Origin: Micrasema longulum
Lineage: Eukaryota > Arthropoda > Insecta > Trichoptera > Brachycentridae
Assembly: GCA_022494885.1 (NCBI GenBank)
Contig: JAGVSM010003552.1
Span: forward strand, 223,118 to 287,117
Direction of reading: 5' to 3'
DNA: 64,000 nt
Both the position numbers and the translations under genes were made by a program. Numbering within the stretch: the first letter of the stretch is position 1; the number at the start of each line of letters is the position of its first letter. Shown here in pieces: positions 11,405-22,471 of this stretch. Under the pieces are notes generated by a model, which saw only the letters and a program-made list of their open reading frames with translations, did not search any database and was not told where the DNA came from.

Positions 11405-11605
11405 TATTGTTTATTATGTTAATGATAATTAGGTTAATTGGATTAATTACGTTTTTTGTTATTATTATGTATACTTTGTTATATAGCTAATTAAAGGCAT
11501 GTTTCACATTTTGTAAAATGTTTTCCTCGGCACGGGACAACCCCAGTGAGGGAACATTATTCTGTATAAAAAATTAAGACAAATAATGTAAAAGTATAAA
11601 TAAAT
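11405..11605 (+). repeat. Rep-D copy 1 (LINE-like 3' end)
   Basis: TTTTGTAAAATGTTTTCCTC, GGCACGGGACAACCCCAGTG and AACATTATTCTGTATAAAAA are shared with 38215-38425. Both copies end in an AATAAATAAA-type tail, which suggests the 3' UTR of a retroposon. A shorter relative lies at 29205-29240. Confidence 0.6.
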
Positions 11606-12125
11606 AAAAAAATAAATGTAGTATTGGATAAAATGTTTATTTTATTTATACATAAATATATAGGCATACATACTTATATTTTGATTCTATGACAAATTAA
11701 AAAAGATTTTGTTGATAACACTCACTATAAAACAACTGTCTTTAAGGGTTTCATTTTTTAAAAAATATGTTTTGATTTTATTTTCTTCGGTAGTATTTTT
11801 TTGTATTAAATTAAATTGCTTTGGAATTTGTTTTACGATTTAAGAGCTCAACGTGCAACCAAGATGTGTGCTTATATAAATATATCTCGTGCCGTCTCCG
11901 GAACAATTCGCTTTAAGTAAAGTTTTCACAGGACATGGTGGAGGAACGAGGAACTTAGCATCACTTTACACTTCACTAAGTGTTGGCCAGACTTACAGAG
12001 TTGAAGATCTTTTGAAAAAATAGACAACACTTAGAAAACTTTAAGTGTCTTGGCTATCTGTATCTAGGTTCAAAGTTTCACATGTATTAACAAATAACAA
12101 CAGAAACTGAAAACATTTAAGAGAA
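11606..12125. other. No gene seen
   Basis: AT-rich. The segment 11870-11990 is slightly richer in GC but has no recognisable coding frame. Confidence 0.4.
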
Positions 12126-12127
12126 AG

Positions 12128-12230
12128 AAATATGGAAATCAAGGCTTTTAAAGGGTTTATGACATGTTATTGGCTGGTTTAAGTGGCCACTTTACACACT
12201 GCGTAATACTGACCATTTTGTTTTTGTTTA
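12128..12230 (-). repeat. Rep-C partial copy
   Basis: Reverse-orientation rep-C blocks: TATGGAAATCAAGGC, TTATTGGCTGGTTTAAGTGG and CCACTTTACACACTGCGTAA. Truncated on both sides, and it abuts the PLE array. Confidence 0.7.
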
Positions 12231-12239
12231 AAAATCCTT

Positions 12240-13265
12240 TGTGTATTTTTAAATTAATAACTTATATATAATATAAGTTATAACCTCATAAAAATGGAAT
12301 TTCATCAAGAATTGTCAATAAATAATTAAAATCAAATAATATAATAGATATAAACACGATCGACATTTAAGACTGACATCATGTAAAGTAAATTTATTTT
12401 CGCCATTCTTACGTCACGGAATATATTAGTTGATTTTTAAAATCTATTTTAGAAGTTAAATACAATGATGTTATTATTGGCTAAACAAATAAATGGAAGT
12501 GTATCAAGTATTTTAAAATTAATAACTTATATGTAAATATAAGTTATTAAATCATTACAATGGAATTCCATTACATGTGCCAGCCAGGATTTGTAGACGG
12601 TACCACCTGTTTCATGTACCAATAAGTAAAACATCGTATGTTAAAAATGCTTTTTTTCGTAGGACTTTTTCAATGTACAATACAAGATTTAAAAATATAG
12701 ATTACACAAAAATCACTCTGTCAGATTTAAAATTTACACTAAAAATGTATTATGTAACTTAGTAGACATTATAATAATAAATATGTACATCTCCTCTCCT
12801 CTCGTAATCCTCTCTTTAAGCATCTTTGTCCTTATCCCGCCCAATTTACAGTAACTTAATGTTCTTAAAATAAATATTAAAAAAAATCTTTGATTATTGA
12901 GTACATGAATATAACATTTTTATATGTATGAATTGTATGTTTTTATTTGATACGTAATATATTTTCTTTACTAACTTTGTATACTATGTGAAAATCTATT
13001 ATTTGTTCTGAGTTAATACACTATGTCTGTTTGTTTACTAAAAATATGTATGTAGAACTGTTGATTTCCCAAATAAAATAAAATAAATAAAATAAAAGTT
13101 GACAATAAATAATTAAAATCAAATAATATATTCATAAACACGATTAACATATAAGACTATAACATCATATATGGTAAATTAATTTTTGCCATTCTCACGT
13201 CACGGAATATATGAGTCGATTTTTAAAATCAATTTTAGGAATTAAATATAATGATGTTATTATGC
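12240..13265 (+). mobile_element. Tandem Penelope-like (PLE) terminal units
   Basis: Two units lie head to tail. Unit 1 has a hairpin (arms ATAACTTATAT 12257-12267 and ATATAAGTTAT 12271-12281), an ATG at 12294 opening MEFHQELSINN, and ~165 bp more. Unit 2 has the box AAATGGAAGTGTATCAAGTA, a perfect 12-bp-armed hairpin (12521-12532 with 12537-12548) and an ATG at 12560 opening MEFH. It is interrupted at about 12566 by a LINE and resumes at 13098 with TTGACAATAAATAATTAAAA. Segments 12312-12475 and 13098-13262 are near-identical. Tandem terminal repeats are a known PLE feature. No RT or GIY-YIG coding remains here. Confidence 0.6.
12566..13097 (+). mobile_element. CR1-like LINE 3' end nested in PLE
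   Basis: The frame reads CRRYHLFHVPISKTSYVKNA then IDYTKITLSDLK, the C-terminal F-H-x-P signature of CR1-like LINEs. A pyrimidine-rich 3' UTR and an AAATAAAATAAAATAAATAA tail follow. The PLE sequence on either side joins up if this is removed, with about 7 bp of the target lost. Confidence 0.65.
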
Positions 13266-13495
13266 AGTGGACTAGAAAATATGAGCGATCTTCAAATTGG
13301 GTTGCTAAGGTAAAAAATAAATATATTTTTGGTTTATTTTTATTTAACCCCTCTATTGACCAATAATGAAAATAGGCTTCCCTTCTTAGATCTCCACATA
13401 TCCCCACATTACTAAAATAATTATTTTTTTGATACATGCGTTCTCCCTGTACTGACATAAAGTTGTGAAAGTTTTGAGTTCAAGAAAAAGTACAC

Positions 13496-13770
13496 CAATT
13501 ATCAGTGACACAGAGAGCTATGGAATTGAGAATGCCGGGAATCTCATTTAGAGATGAAAGAACCAACATATTGATTCAGACGAGATCAAAGGTCACCGAT
13601 GTAGTCCATAGGCCAACCAAAAATGGAGCTGGGCTATTTATTTAGATATAACCAAAGACTCCATGTGGACTAAAAAAGTCCTGAAAATGGCCACCTAAAA
13701 CGGGCAGAAGAAATGTCGGGAGACTTCAGGCAAGGTGGTCTGATCGCATAAGACGGGGGTATATAAATAT
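13496..13770 (+). mobile_element. LINE C-terminal remnant (QRAME type)
   Basis: One frame reads TQRAMELRMPGISFRDERTN, then TRSKVTDVVHRPTKNGAG, then two stops, then KTGRRNVGRLQARWSDRIRR. This matches the common insect LINE C-terminal module (QRAME-x-x-MLGI-x-L-x-DR ... TKVTDV ... R-x-GRP-x-x-RWSDD). Two in-frame stops and the loss of the WAGH motif show it is dead. The open pieces are too short to appear as long ORFs. Confidence 0.7.
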
Positions 13771-14445
13771 ATAAATATCTTTATATTTGGAAAAAATTCA
13801 CACCTACTAATGTTTAGTATAAAACAGCATTTATCGATATTACTACTGGCCGATTACACGTTTTTCCCATCTTTTTCTTAACCCGTCCCTACAATATCTA
13901 CCTAACATCAAAACAGAAGTAAGAAACATTTTTATTTGGAAAAAAAACCAACAATATTTTTACATTATATCACATAAGAGTTCTCGGAATCGTCAAACTT
14001 CGTTGTGAAATTGTTTGATATCATAATTCATAGTGAACTTTCATAATACAGGGCTCAAGATAGAAAACCACCCTTAAAGCATCAGAGGTAGGTCAATTTC
14101 CGTGCTCCTTTCGTTGATCAAAATATTTCCAACTTTTACAAAACTAAATGAAATAGTTTTTTTTGCTACCGTCCGCTTTTCGTCAATAGCTACATTAGAG
14201 TCTGCCGTTGTCAAGCTGCACGTCAAAGGTTAAAAGTTACATAAAAAAAAAAAAAAAAAAATGGAATACTCTACCAAACAGGGGAAAGCTCTTGTGCTTT
14301 GTGATTAGAAACTTTTAAAACGACAATAGTGGAAAATAACTGCTTTTGTGACCTGTGATATGTTAATGCATAATAACATTATTTTGAGTTATGGAGCGGT
14401 ACGTGATGAAGCTATCTGACACATATCTCTTATATCTATAATGCT
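13771..14445. other. No gene seen
   Basis: AT-rich, with a poly-A run at about 14244-14261. No coding frame recognised. Confidence 0.45.
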
Positions 14446-14459
14446 ATAAGTGATGTCCC

Positions 14460-14860
14460 ATCTCTGTTGCAATCATTTTTTTTTTCATGTTCCCAACCAT
14501 GTCACCAGAAGTCAAAATATGATTTTTATAAAATCTTTTAAGAGAAACTTTTTTTTTTATGCCCCAATGTCCAGAATGTGTAGATTAGTCAATTCATCAC
14601 ACGACTTGGAATTCTTTGGGATAGATCTTCCGGCTTTTCATAGATCTCTTCGCGACTAAACAGTGTGGGATGAAGTTGGATTGGCATGGTTTAGCTCGAA
14701 ATCTTATGTTTTTCGTTTTTATTAATATATTGTATACCATTATTGTTTTGCCCTTGTTTGTCTTTGCTACATAGTATAATGATCATTGTGTTTCTTGCAT
14801 TTATGTTTCTTCATGTAACTGTTGTAATTGGCTTAGGCCGTATATATAATAAATAAAAAT
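14460..14860 (+). mobile_element. CR1-like LINE C-terminus and 3' UTR
   Basis: The frame reads HFFFHVPNHVTRSQNMIFI and later FFYAPMSRMCRLVNSSHDL then EFFGIDLPAFHRSLRD. The P-M-x-R-M-C-R-x-x-N motif followed by a D/E-FF-x-x-x-LP-x-F block is the terminal signature of CR1/Daphne-like ORF2 proteins. The sequence ends in AATAAATAAAAAT near 14850. Only about the last 65 residues survive. Confidence 0.65.
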
Positions 14861-15141
14861 CTACTTTATATAGTCAGAATAAGGAAATGGAGATGCAAAA
14901 ATGTTTTTTTGCATGCGGTAAAAATTAAAACATTTAATTGTACGACAAAATCTTTGATAATGTATAGAAAAAAAACTAAAAACAACGAAAATAAACGTGA
15001 TACATTTAATATTTAGACCCTTATTTGGAGTTTTACAAAGAAAAATACATCAATAAATAATATGTTACAAATTTAATTCAAATCAGAATAAGAAAAATTA
15101 TCCTTCCCATCATTTAGGTAGCCTAAATAATAAATTATCAA

Positions 15142-15235
15142 TGGCTGGTTTAAGTCATAAGCCCTGTAGATGCCTAGACTTCTATATTACCTTTTCTTAA
15201 ATGTTCTTCATCTCTGTTGTAAAATGTTAACTTCC
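15142..15235 (+). repeat. Rep-C partial copy
   Basis: TGGCTGGTTTAAG runs directly into GTCATAAGCCCTGTAGATGC and CTAGACTTCTATATTACC. Normally the two half-sites are in opposite orientation, so this is a rearranged fragment. Confidence 0.65.
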
Positions 15236-15258
15236 AGTCTATTTAATCTTGACTTTTG

Positions 15259-15297
15259 TTTGAAAATGCCCCAATAAGGCGAAACTCAAAATATACT
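15259..15297 (+). ncRNA. Degenerate PLE-type hairpin with GAAAC
   Basis: TTGAAAATGCC, a short loop, then GGCGAAAC. This resembles the PLE-end consensus CTGAAGA-stem-GAAAC, but the CUGANGA core is damaged (first C and the G8 position changed). Most likely a decayed hammerhead-like end. Confidence 0.3.
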
Positions 15298-15479
15298 TGA
15301 AAAATATATATATAGTACACATAAATCAGTGCTACATTAAATATTTAGACCCTTATTTGGAGTTTTACAAAAAAAAATGCATCAATAAATAATATGTTAC
15401 AAATTTAATTCAAATCAGAAAAAGAAAAATTATCCTTCCCATCATTTAGGTAGCCTAAATAATAAATTATCAAATTTAT

Positions 15480-16690
15480 TATCGATCTCATACGTAATAC
15501 ATTTTTTTGTTTTAGCGTCTAGACCACGTTTGTGTAGATTTCTTCAAACTTGTAAAAGGATTTGGAAATTCTTTTGTAGTCTGATATTTTTATTTCTCCT
15601 TTTCTCAAAAACATAATGTAACCACCCAACGTTCTTTCTTTTTAGAAAATTCTGAAAAGTTTTTCGCATTTTTTCTTTTTTTCTTTTTCACAAATACACG
15701 CTGTCTCAGTCGTGTTTTTCCGTTCTTTGGCTATGTCGGTTGTTTTTTTCTGTACTTTGTGTTTCAGCCTTTTAGGAAAATAGGAAAGAAAAAGGAAAAT
15801 AATGTTGGTTACACACGAATCTGTTAAATGCACGCCTGACCTTTAGTGAACATTTTGTACAGAGTGAGAGGATAACATTTTATTTTGTTTTATTAACATA
15901 AGCGGCAAATCTGCCTTTTACAAAAATTTATAATACAAAAATATTTTGCTTGATATTTTTTTTAAAAATAACATAACTTTCTTTTTACCCAAGATTTATG
16001 AAAAAAATTCATCTTAAAAATATACAACATATCAGTAGAAAGTTTAAACAATTTGAGAATAAATAAAAAAACAAATTAAATAATAAAATATTTTAAAGTA
16101 AGTAATTAACAAGAAAATCGTAAGGACTGTTTCATTCAGCTGGGCAAAGTGAACAAAACATTGTATATATTATGAAATGTATAAATAAATAAATATAATT
16201 ACCATTCACCATCTTTGAAAAAGTCTGAAAGGTTTGCTCTATAGGAACAATACCCCACACTAAATATATCCGATACGTGGGAATAACTATTGCCGAGTTC
16301 ATAAAGTCTGTTCAATTCAGCATAACAAGTATACACTGTCCGTAAATTGTTGCTAAAAAACGGTGGCACCTGTCAAGTCATTATTCCAGGTACCCTGAAG
16401 TGGATGGGAGATAACAGTTCAGGGCAATCCCATATTGAACATGGACTACATTTTTAAATTATGCCTTTAATTTTTTTTATGTGATAGGAAAGATTTAAAA
16501 GAGATAATACTGTTCATATGTAATGTAAAATGAACAATAATTTAGGTTTGTCCGAATTCTGTATTTTTCCCTGCCAGTTAGTTACCCTTACTGGTCTGTT
16601 AGGATGAGCTGGCGCGAACAATTTTTGCTTGGGTAGTATTTGTGAATAAGCGCACGGTATGACATTGCACGGCATACGCATTATGATAAT
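15480..16690. other. No gene seen
   Basis: AT-rich. A 63-residue lysine-rich minus-strand frame near 15740 looks like low-complexity chance. Confidence 0.45.
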
Positions 16691-16697
16691 AATATCC

Positions 16698-16737
16698 GTC
16701 TTTCTCGCGTAGATGCGCTTATGAGCGTGAGAAAGAC
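16698..16737. repeat. Short inverted repeat
   Basis: GTCTTTCTC (16698-16706) and GAGAAAGAC (16729-16737) pair perfectly around a 22-nt spacer. Possibly the internal fold of a small DNA transposon; no longer termini were found. Confidence 0.5.
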
Positions 16738-16739
16738 AA

Positions 16740-18245
16740 CAATTATTTTGTTTGTTGCCAATGATATGGGAATAAAATAGGGTGTTCCTGCATTCATCTA
16801 AATTTTGCGGCGATTCTTAATAGTAAAAAATATAAAAAAATGAATTTAATACATGAGCATTATAGATTAACAACACTAATTTATAAATGTACTTTCTTAG
16901 TTAATCTAGTCACGTATGCATAGGTCAATTATTTAGTACCTAAAACGCATTCAACGCATTGTTAACGTAAACAACGTTAAAAACCTTTAATATTAAATTT
17001 AATCAAACGTGCTATGTTTTTTTAAGAATCTTTTAAATTATTGTGTATATAAAAATCGTCATCTGATTAGAAAATGTCATATTTTTTATTTTTTTTAACA
17101 TGTTCATTCTTTACAAAATATTTATGTGTTCAAAATAATAGTAATTAATACATAGTAAATAAAATGCCCGGTACAAGTTATACTGGAGAAAATATATATT
17201 AATAAACAAAAAAATCCATTATTTATATACTTAAAACAATCTACTATAAAAATATGACTTGTGGTTTGCATTAATATTACATTGTAGTTATTTTTATTTT
17301 TATATGATGAACACAAAACATTAAATACAAAATGTACTACGTTTTTTTAGACATTTTTTTTTCATATACACAACCCTCTAACCCGACAAAGATTTTAAAG
17401 AAAGATAGCATATTTGGTTAAATTGTTATATTACCTTTATAAAATCACTCTCCTGTAAATTTCAAATGCGTTTGTGTGAGTTTTGTGAAGGCACCGGCTC
17501 TTGATAATCGATCTATATTTGTACCCAGCAAAACGCCTTAGCTACGTTAACCCGCTCGTTCCTGTGATGTAACCTACGCGGCAATTTAATTTTAATAAAT
17601 TAATATCTCGACAACTACTACGAAAGAAAAATGACACGTATTTAGGTGTAACAGATTATTTAAAATGAAATATTTTGTAGATCTATCTTAGAAAACGACG
17701 AAATGCCGAGTACCCGAGACAAATATTTAAAACATTCCCTATAGAGATATATATATGTGTAATCGAATAAAATCATTAAGCAAGACACACATATAATTTT
17801 AATAAAATGAATTCGACGGTGATTTTCAGGCGACCATTTTCAAATCTCAGGTTACCTAAGGTTAAACGCACTGTGACTCGAGAAAGTTTATTAGTACAGT
17901 ATGTTAAAGGTTATTTACTGGATATAACCAACAAAAGTACTTACCACGTAGCATTTTTTAAATTTATTTATACATTTTACGATATTCACATTAAAAAAAA
18001 AAACTTTGCCTAGTTTACAAAAATACATGCCCCGTTCCAAGCTAAGCAGTTAAATTTGAGTACCTGATCCCTGATCATTTAAAAGCTAATTTATTTTAAA
18101 GAAATAACAGACAAATAAAATATAAACTTGCTACAATACATTGGTAGTCAGATGGCAAAAAAAACCACCTGTAATTTTCAAAAATGTTCAGGACAGCTGA
18201 GATGCTACTTAATTTCAAGATTTTTATCCACAAACTAAAATATTA
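16740..18245. other. No gene seen
   Basis: AT-rich. The segment 17350-17640 has fewer homopolymers, with strings such as AACCCGCTCGTTCCTGTGAT, and may be an unrecognised repeat. No coding frame was supported. Confidence 0.4.
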
Positions 18246-18249
18246 TAGT

Positions 18250-18374
18250 GTCATCGTCATCTTCATTCCTATTCCGCACCTAATGGTGCATAAGGCACTG
18301 CACTGTCGGGACTCGAACCTGAGATCTCTTGCATGGCAGGCAAACGCCCTGACCATTAAACCACGAGGGCGGCT
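18250..18374 (-). mobile_element. SINE-B copy 2, body deleted
   Basis: On the minus strand a good tRNA-like head (CCTCGTGGTTTAATGGTCAG, B-box GGTTCGAGTCC) is joined almost directly to the tail (CAGTGCCTTATGCACCATTA, GTGCGGAATAGGAATGAAGA). The usual ~150-bp body is absent. The head resembles a Gly/Glu-type tRNA, but the attached tail marks it as a SINE. Confidence 0.75.
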
Positions 18375-18379
18375 AGTGT

Positions 18380-18990
18380 CACTTTTCAATATTCAATTAC
18401 TAATCAGAATGATGCTGTTTTTTTTTCTATGCGTATTCACTGAAATGTTTATAAAACTTTTGAAAACTAGAAAACAGAAAAAAATATACATAGTTCATTC
18501 TGCCATCTGACTACCGACATATACATAAAGGATTCACGATTTATGTATATGTATATTTATTGTTTTATTGCTTTAATTGTTATTATTACTACTATTTTTG
18601 TAACTTATTTTTTTGAGATAAAAAATAATTATAATGTATTTTGTATATTTATATTTTGTACCTCTTAAATAATAAAATCTCTATTTTTCACACATTGTTA
18701 ATTTTTTTATATATATTTAAGTACGTTCTTTATACGAAAATGCGGTGTTTTGATATGTTGAGTTTTTTTAATAACAAATTTAATAATAAGTCATTCATTA
18801 TTACACTTCATAAAATAATATCATTTTCACCGGTTTTTATTATATACACTCAAACGAAACTTAAATTCATACAATGGTTATTACGTTTTAGTTAAATGAA
18901 TTTAATTTCAATCCTTTTATTTCCATAATTATATAAAATCATAATTTTCAGCCTCTGCTTGCCTTGTATATAACAGACAAATTGTTTAGT
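18380..18990. other. No gene seen
   Basis: AT-rich. Two plus-strand open frames near 18420 and 18641 are Phe/Ile/Lys-rich and without domain features. Confidence 0.45.
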
Positions 18991-18995
18991 TTCTC

Positions 18996-19038
18996 ACCAG
19001 TCTGACGATGTCGGTTACGACGGAACCCGATCACTGGT
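18996..19038 (+). ncRNA. Hammerhead-like fold at a PLE-type end
   Basis: Perfect 6-bp stem I: ACCAGT (18996-19001) with ACTGGT (19033-19038). CTGACGA (19002-19008) fits CUGANGA. Stem II is GTCG (19010-19013) with CGAC (19018-19021) around GTTA. The 3' core reads GAAC where GAAA is expected, and stem III is not formed. The sequence after it (AAAAGTGGAATAAAACAATA) resembles the AAGTGGAA box of the PLE ends at 12490 and 28410. It is the only copy with a clear stem I. Confidence 0.4.
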
Positions 19039-19039
19039 A

Positions 19040-19720
19040 AAAATTTATAAATAAAAGTGGAATAAAACAATATCCGTATTTTTATTATTATAATGCTGTC
19101 TTTTAGTATTTTTGTAACATAATACTTTTCAATTTGATTTTTATGTTTTCACATCATATTGAAGTGTTTAGATTATTTGAAATGTGTCTTAATAAGGTAA
19201 AAGGCACGGCGTACCGTGTATATTAAAAAATAAAAATATTTTTTTTTACTTAATATTGGCGAAATGATGATTTGTTTGAAATATTTTAAGTATATTTTAT
19301 TTTCACCATCGAGTAAGAATTTTAAATCCACGGCATGCATCAACCTATCTGACTCCCTATACCCAATGTCATGAAAGGGCAAAATCTACATTTTCATCAA
19401 CCTGACAACATTCCGATTTTTGCATAATTCCAGTAAAAGGTTATAAAGATTTTTACCAACATAATAATATTGCCTAGATGCTAAAACAGTGTTGACCCCT
19501 CTTTTAAGTTTCATATCCTCATTGACGTATTTTGTATTATGGTTGCGGTTGACAGTTGAAACATGCCCGATTAAACATAATTAAATCACAATTTTAAATA
19601 CGTTTCAAACAATAAAAGCACATAAAACTTACAAACAAAAACACTATAAATAAAAACATATTTCTGCTTATTTGGCCTGATTTACTTATAAATGCATCCA
19701 ACCTCCATTAATCGTTTTAA
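19040..19720. other. No gene seen
   Basis: AT-rich, with no recognised feature. A 69-residue minus-strand frame near 19280 has no domain. Confidence 0.45.
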
Positions 19721-19724
19721 ATAA

Positions 19725-19880
19725 ATTGATAGTATTAACTAATTGTCTTAGTGGACAATGGAAGTAGGTTGTACACTTTAATGGAGAAGTAGACCAATCT
19801 TCTTTGACCGGAACTTGTGTTTATTTTCGATTGGTTTTGCAGCATCAGGGTGGAATACTAGTAGATGTAGTATTTTTTTT
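19725..19880 (-). repeat. Rep-E copy 2
   Basis: Reverse complement of 11105-11250 (ACAATGGAAGTAGGTTGTAC, ACCAATCTTCTTTGACCGGA, TTTTGCAGCATCAGGGTGGA). Confidence 0.65.
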
Positions 19881-20415
19881 TTGTATCAAGGGAGGTATTT
19901 AATAATTTTTGCATTCATCTGTAAAACTTTATGATATTTTTTTATAATTAAAACATAAGGTTTTAGTATATGTCAAATTGTATAGCTACAATTATCGACT
20001 GCATTCTTAATTGAGCCAAATATTAAGAATATATTATTACAAATTGGTTGTAACTATGCATACAAATTACTGAGATTTTTTATGAGTTGGAGTTTGCAAA
20101 TCAGAAACAATGAAATTGAAAAATATTTTTTTTTGTTGCTAATTTGGGAAAGGAACCTTTTTAATCTCCAGCTAAAAATAGATAAAACTATTTTGGATCG
20201 AGCCTAACTAATTAATAAATGTATATGATAATATTTTATTTAAAAAGTGTGTAAAATAAACCTGTCCTAAAAAAATGTGTCTCACCTTAAAGTCTTTGGA
20301 CTTAGTGGGTAATTAATTATAACATATTGCTAAAAATATCAAATAAACGCTGTTCTGCAGCACTAAAACTGACCATCACAGGCGGTTTCTTAGAATGCGC
20401 ATAAAATAAATGAAT
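19881..20415. other. No gene seen
   Basis: AT-rich spacer; no feature recognised. Confidence 0.45.
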
Positions 20416-20417
20416 AA

Positions 20418-20712
20418 ATGTTTGGTCACGTAGAACGAATGGACGATGAGAGAATGGTAAAACAAGTATATATGGCAAAAATGAACGGCAACGTTAGACG
20501 AGGACGACCAAGGAAGACGTGGCATGATCAGATAAACCAAAATCTTAAGTCTGGTCATGTCAAAAGCAGACAGAACCGAAGGGCATGTATGACAAGATGT
20601 ATGAATGTGGAAGAGGCTAGGAGTGTATGCCAGGATAGACGTGTGTGGCGGTCCATTCTCTCTGCTTACCCCTACGGGGAAATGGCGTGATGGTAGTAGT
20701 AGTAGTAGTAGT
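20418..20712 (+). mobile_element. LINE-G C-terminus with TAG-repeat tail
   Basis: An open frame of 90 residues reads MFGHVERMDDERMVKQVYMA then GNVRRGRPRKTWHDQINQNL and ARSVCQDRRVWRSILSAYP. This is the classic end of a non-LTR retrotransposon protein (GH-x-x-RM-x-D-x-R ... RGRPR-x-x-W-x-D ... A-x-DR-x-x-WR). It stops just before a TAGTAGTAG simple repeat (20692-20712), the normal 3' tail of such elements. It is the best-preserved LINE end in the window; the RT domain is absent. Confidence 0.75.
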
Positions 20713-20899
20713 TAGTGAAAATAAGTCATACAAAAGAACAGGGATTCCTTACGTTATTATACTTGTACAACATTATATTCAAAACTAGCGATAAAAGATC
20801 TAGCGAGATCGACTCTAACGAACGATTTTCGTATCTTGTCTTTGCATACGCAATCGTCACGGCACCGGTGCATATTCCGTTTTGCACGAGCTTTACTTT

Positions 20900-21905
20900 G
20901 AAATTATTGGTTACCCGCATTCATTTTAAGGTACCACAGGGACAAACGCGTTATACACAACTTTTCCACATACCTAAATGCAAAACAAATTCGTCAAAAA
21001 ACGCTACGATTAACCGTATTATGGATAGTAAGATGGTAGATAACAGGAAATTTAACGAAATAGATATATTTACCAAAAATATTAAATTTATCAAAACTGC
21101 CATAGGTAATAAATTGTCTTTGTTCGCATCCTCATCTCCGTTGCTCTCTATCCCTGAACAAATATAAGTTTTATAGTGATAAGATCTTTTAATATAATTA
21201 TGTATCCCCGTACTGCGGGCCAACTGTTTGTGACACCTGATTTTTATAATCCGAATTATTTCTATCAAACTTATATGTCATTCTTATTTATATATTAGTG
21301 TAGGTGCATGTAATATGCATTTGTGTGTTCGTTTTAAATCAACGTTCGCGTATTGTAAAACCTTATATTATTGTTGTCATTATTTCGTATTTACTGCATT
21401 TTTGGTTACCTACCGTATTGTATAGGACTCGTCGCACATTATTCATTCGATGTGTATCAGTTCAATTAAAAAATAAAATGCATTTTTTTTCAGAATACGG
21501 TTTTGAAATTTAACATACTTAAAAAAAAAAAAAACAATTTATATCATTTCTTGATAACAAAAAGGTTTCTAACTTTTTACTAAGCTCTTTATTGTACCAT
21601 TTTCAATACAATTATTTTTTTATACTTACGCACCCACACACACGCACCTTCTCCCTCATTCATTCCCACACGCACATGTATCCTCTCCCTCATTCATTCA
21701 GCATACACACATTCACATACACATGAACACAAACGTCACACAAATACAATGACCAAACTTATTTTCTTATATATTATGTGTCATTATATTTACAGTGGAT
21801 TTTTTAAATTGGTTTTAGCATTGTTAAGATTTTTCTACTTATTTTGTTTATGTAATAGCTGTAAAAATCCCAAATAAAATAAAATAAAATAAAATAAATA
21901 AATTA
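20900..21905 (+). mobile_element. CR1-like LINE C-terminus and long 3' UTR
   Basis: Within an open frame ending at 21167, residues read QLFHIPKCKTNSSKNATINR then NEIDIFTKN, matching F-H-x-P-x-C-K/R-T-N ... DIF of CR1-like proteins. Downstream lie a CA-rich, pyrimidine-rich stretch (21635-21730) and the terminal AAATAAAATAAAATAAAATA at about 21870-21905. The tail closely resembles that of the copy at 12566-13097 (AAATCCCAAATAAA versus GATTTCCCAAATAAA). Confidence 0.65.
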
Positions 21906-22471
21906 CAAAAAAAAAAGATCTGATAAAACAGTGACTTGAGCGAGATAGACTATGCTTTATACCAGTAAATCGTGCATCAGAGTGAGAAGACAACATACAT
22001 ATTTCATGAAGTGCCAACGCATGCACAGATTTGAAGTTCATTTGTAACGTCACTTTTAACATGCGTATTGACTGAACGTAAGTTGGAATTTCGGTGATTT
22101 AGTCATGTATAACGTGCGTATAAGGTGAGTGTGTATCAGACAGTATGCAAACTAAAAAAATGGCGGATGCCGCGTTTCGATCTGCGTTGCTATTCTGAAC
22201 CGATCTCGCAGCTGCAGAAAACATTTTTATTTTGCGTATTCTAAGAAACCGCCTTGTATGTAAATACGCGAGATATAAGCTTTTTATACGTCCGCTAAAG
22301 CAATAAAAATAAAACCCCTGGTTCCAATTGCTCGGGCTGACATTGAACATATTCTTATCGCTGGTATACAAGTAGAGAAAATGCAAAGAAATGCAAGGCC
22401 AGTGTTTTCGTTCTGGAGCCACCAGTAATGTGTATGCAATAAATTTACGAATAAATAAATAGAATTCTTAC
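21906..22471. other. Intron/intergenic next to the CUB exon
   Basis: No second exon recognised. A minus-strand frame continues past the splice donor into this region, but its composition changes abruptly at the donor. Confidence 0.4.

Larger units (their letters stand above)
14998..15475. repeat. Pair of 145-bp direct repeats
   Basis: 14998-15141 and 15330-15475 are nearly identical (shared blocks include TATTTAGACCCTTATTTGGA and ATCATTTAGGTAGCCTAAAT), with a period of about 333 bp. The ~188 bp between them hold a rep-C fragment and a PLE-like hairpin. This is either a tandem duplication or terminal direct repeats of a small element. Confidence 0.8.

Noticed and set aside
18300..18374. Gly/Glu-like tRNA gene on the minus strand
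   Set aside because: The head is tRNA-like but is attached to the SINE-B tail that recurs elsewhere. An acceptor stem could not be closed.
20726..21268. Minus-strand ORFs opposite 20715-21167
   Set aside because: They are antisense shadows of the plus-strand LINE C-terminus.
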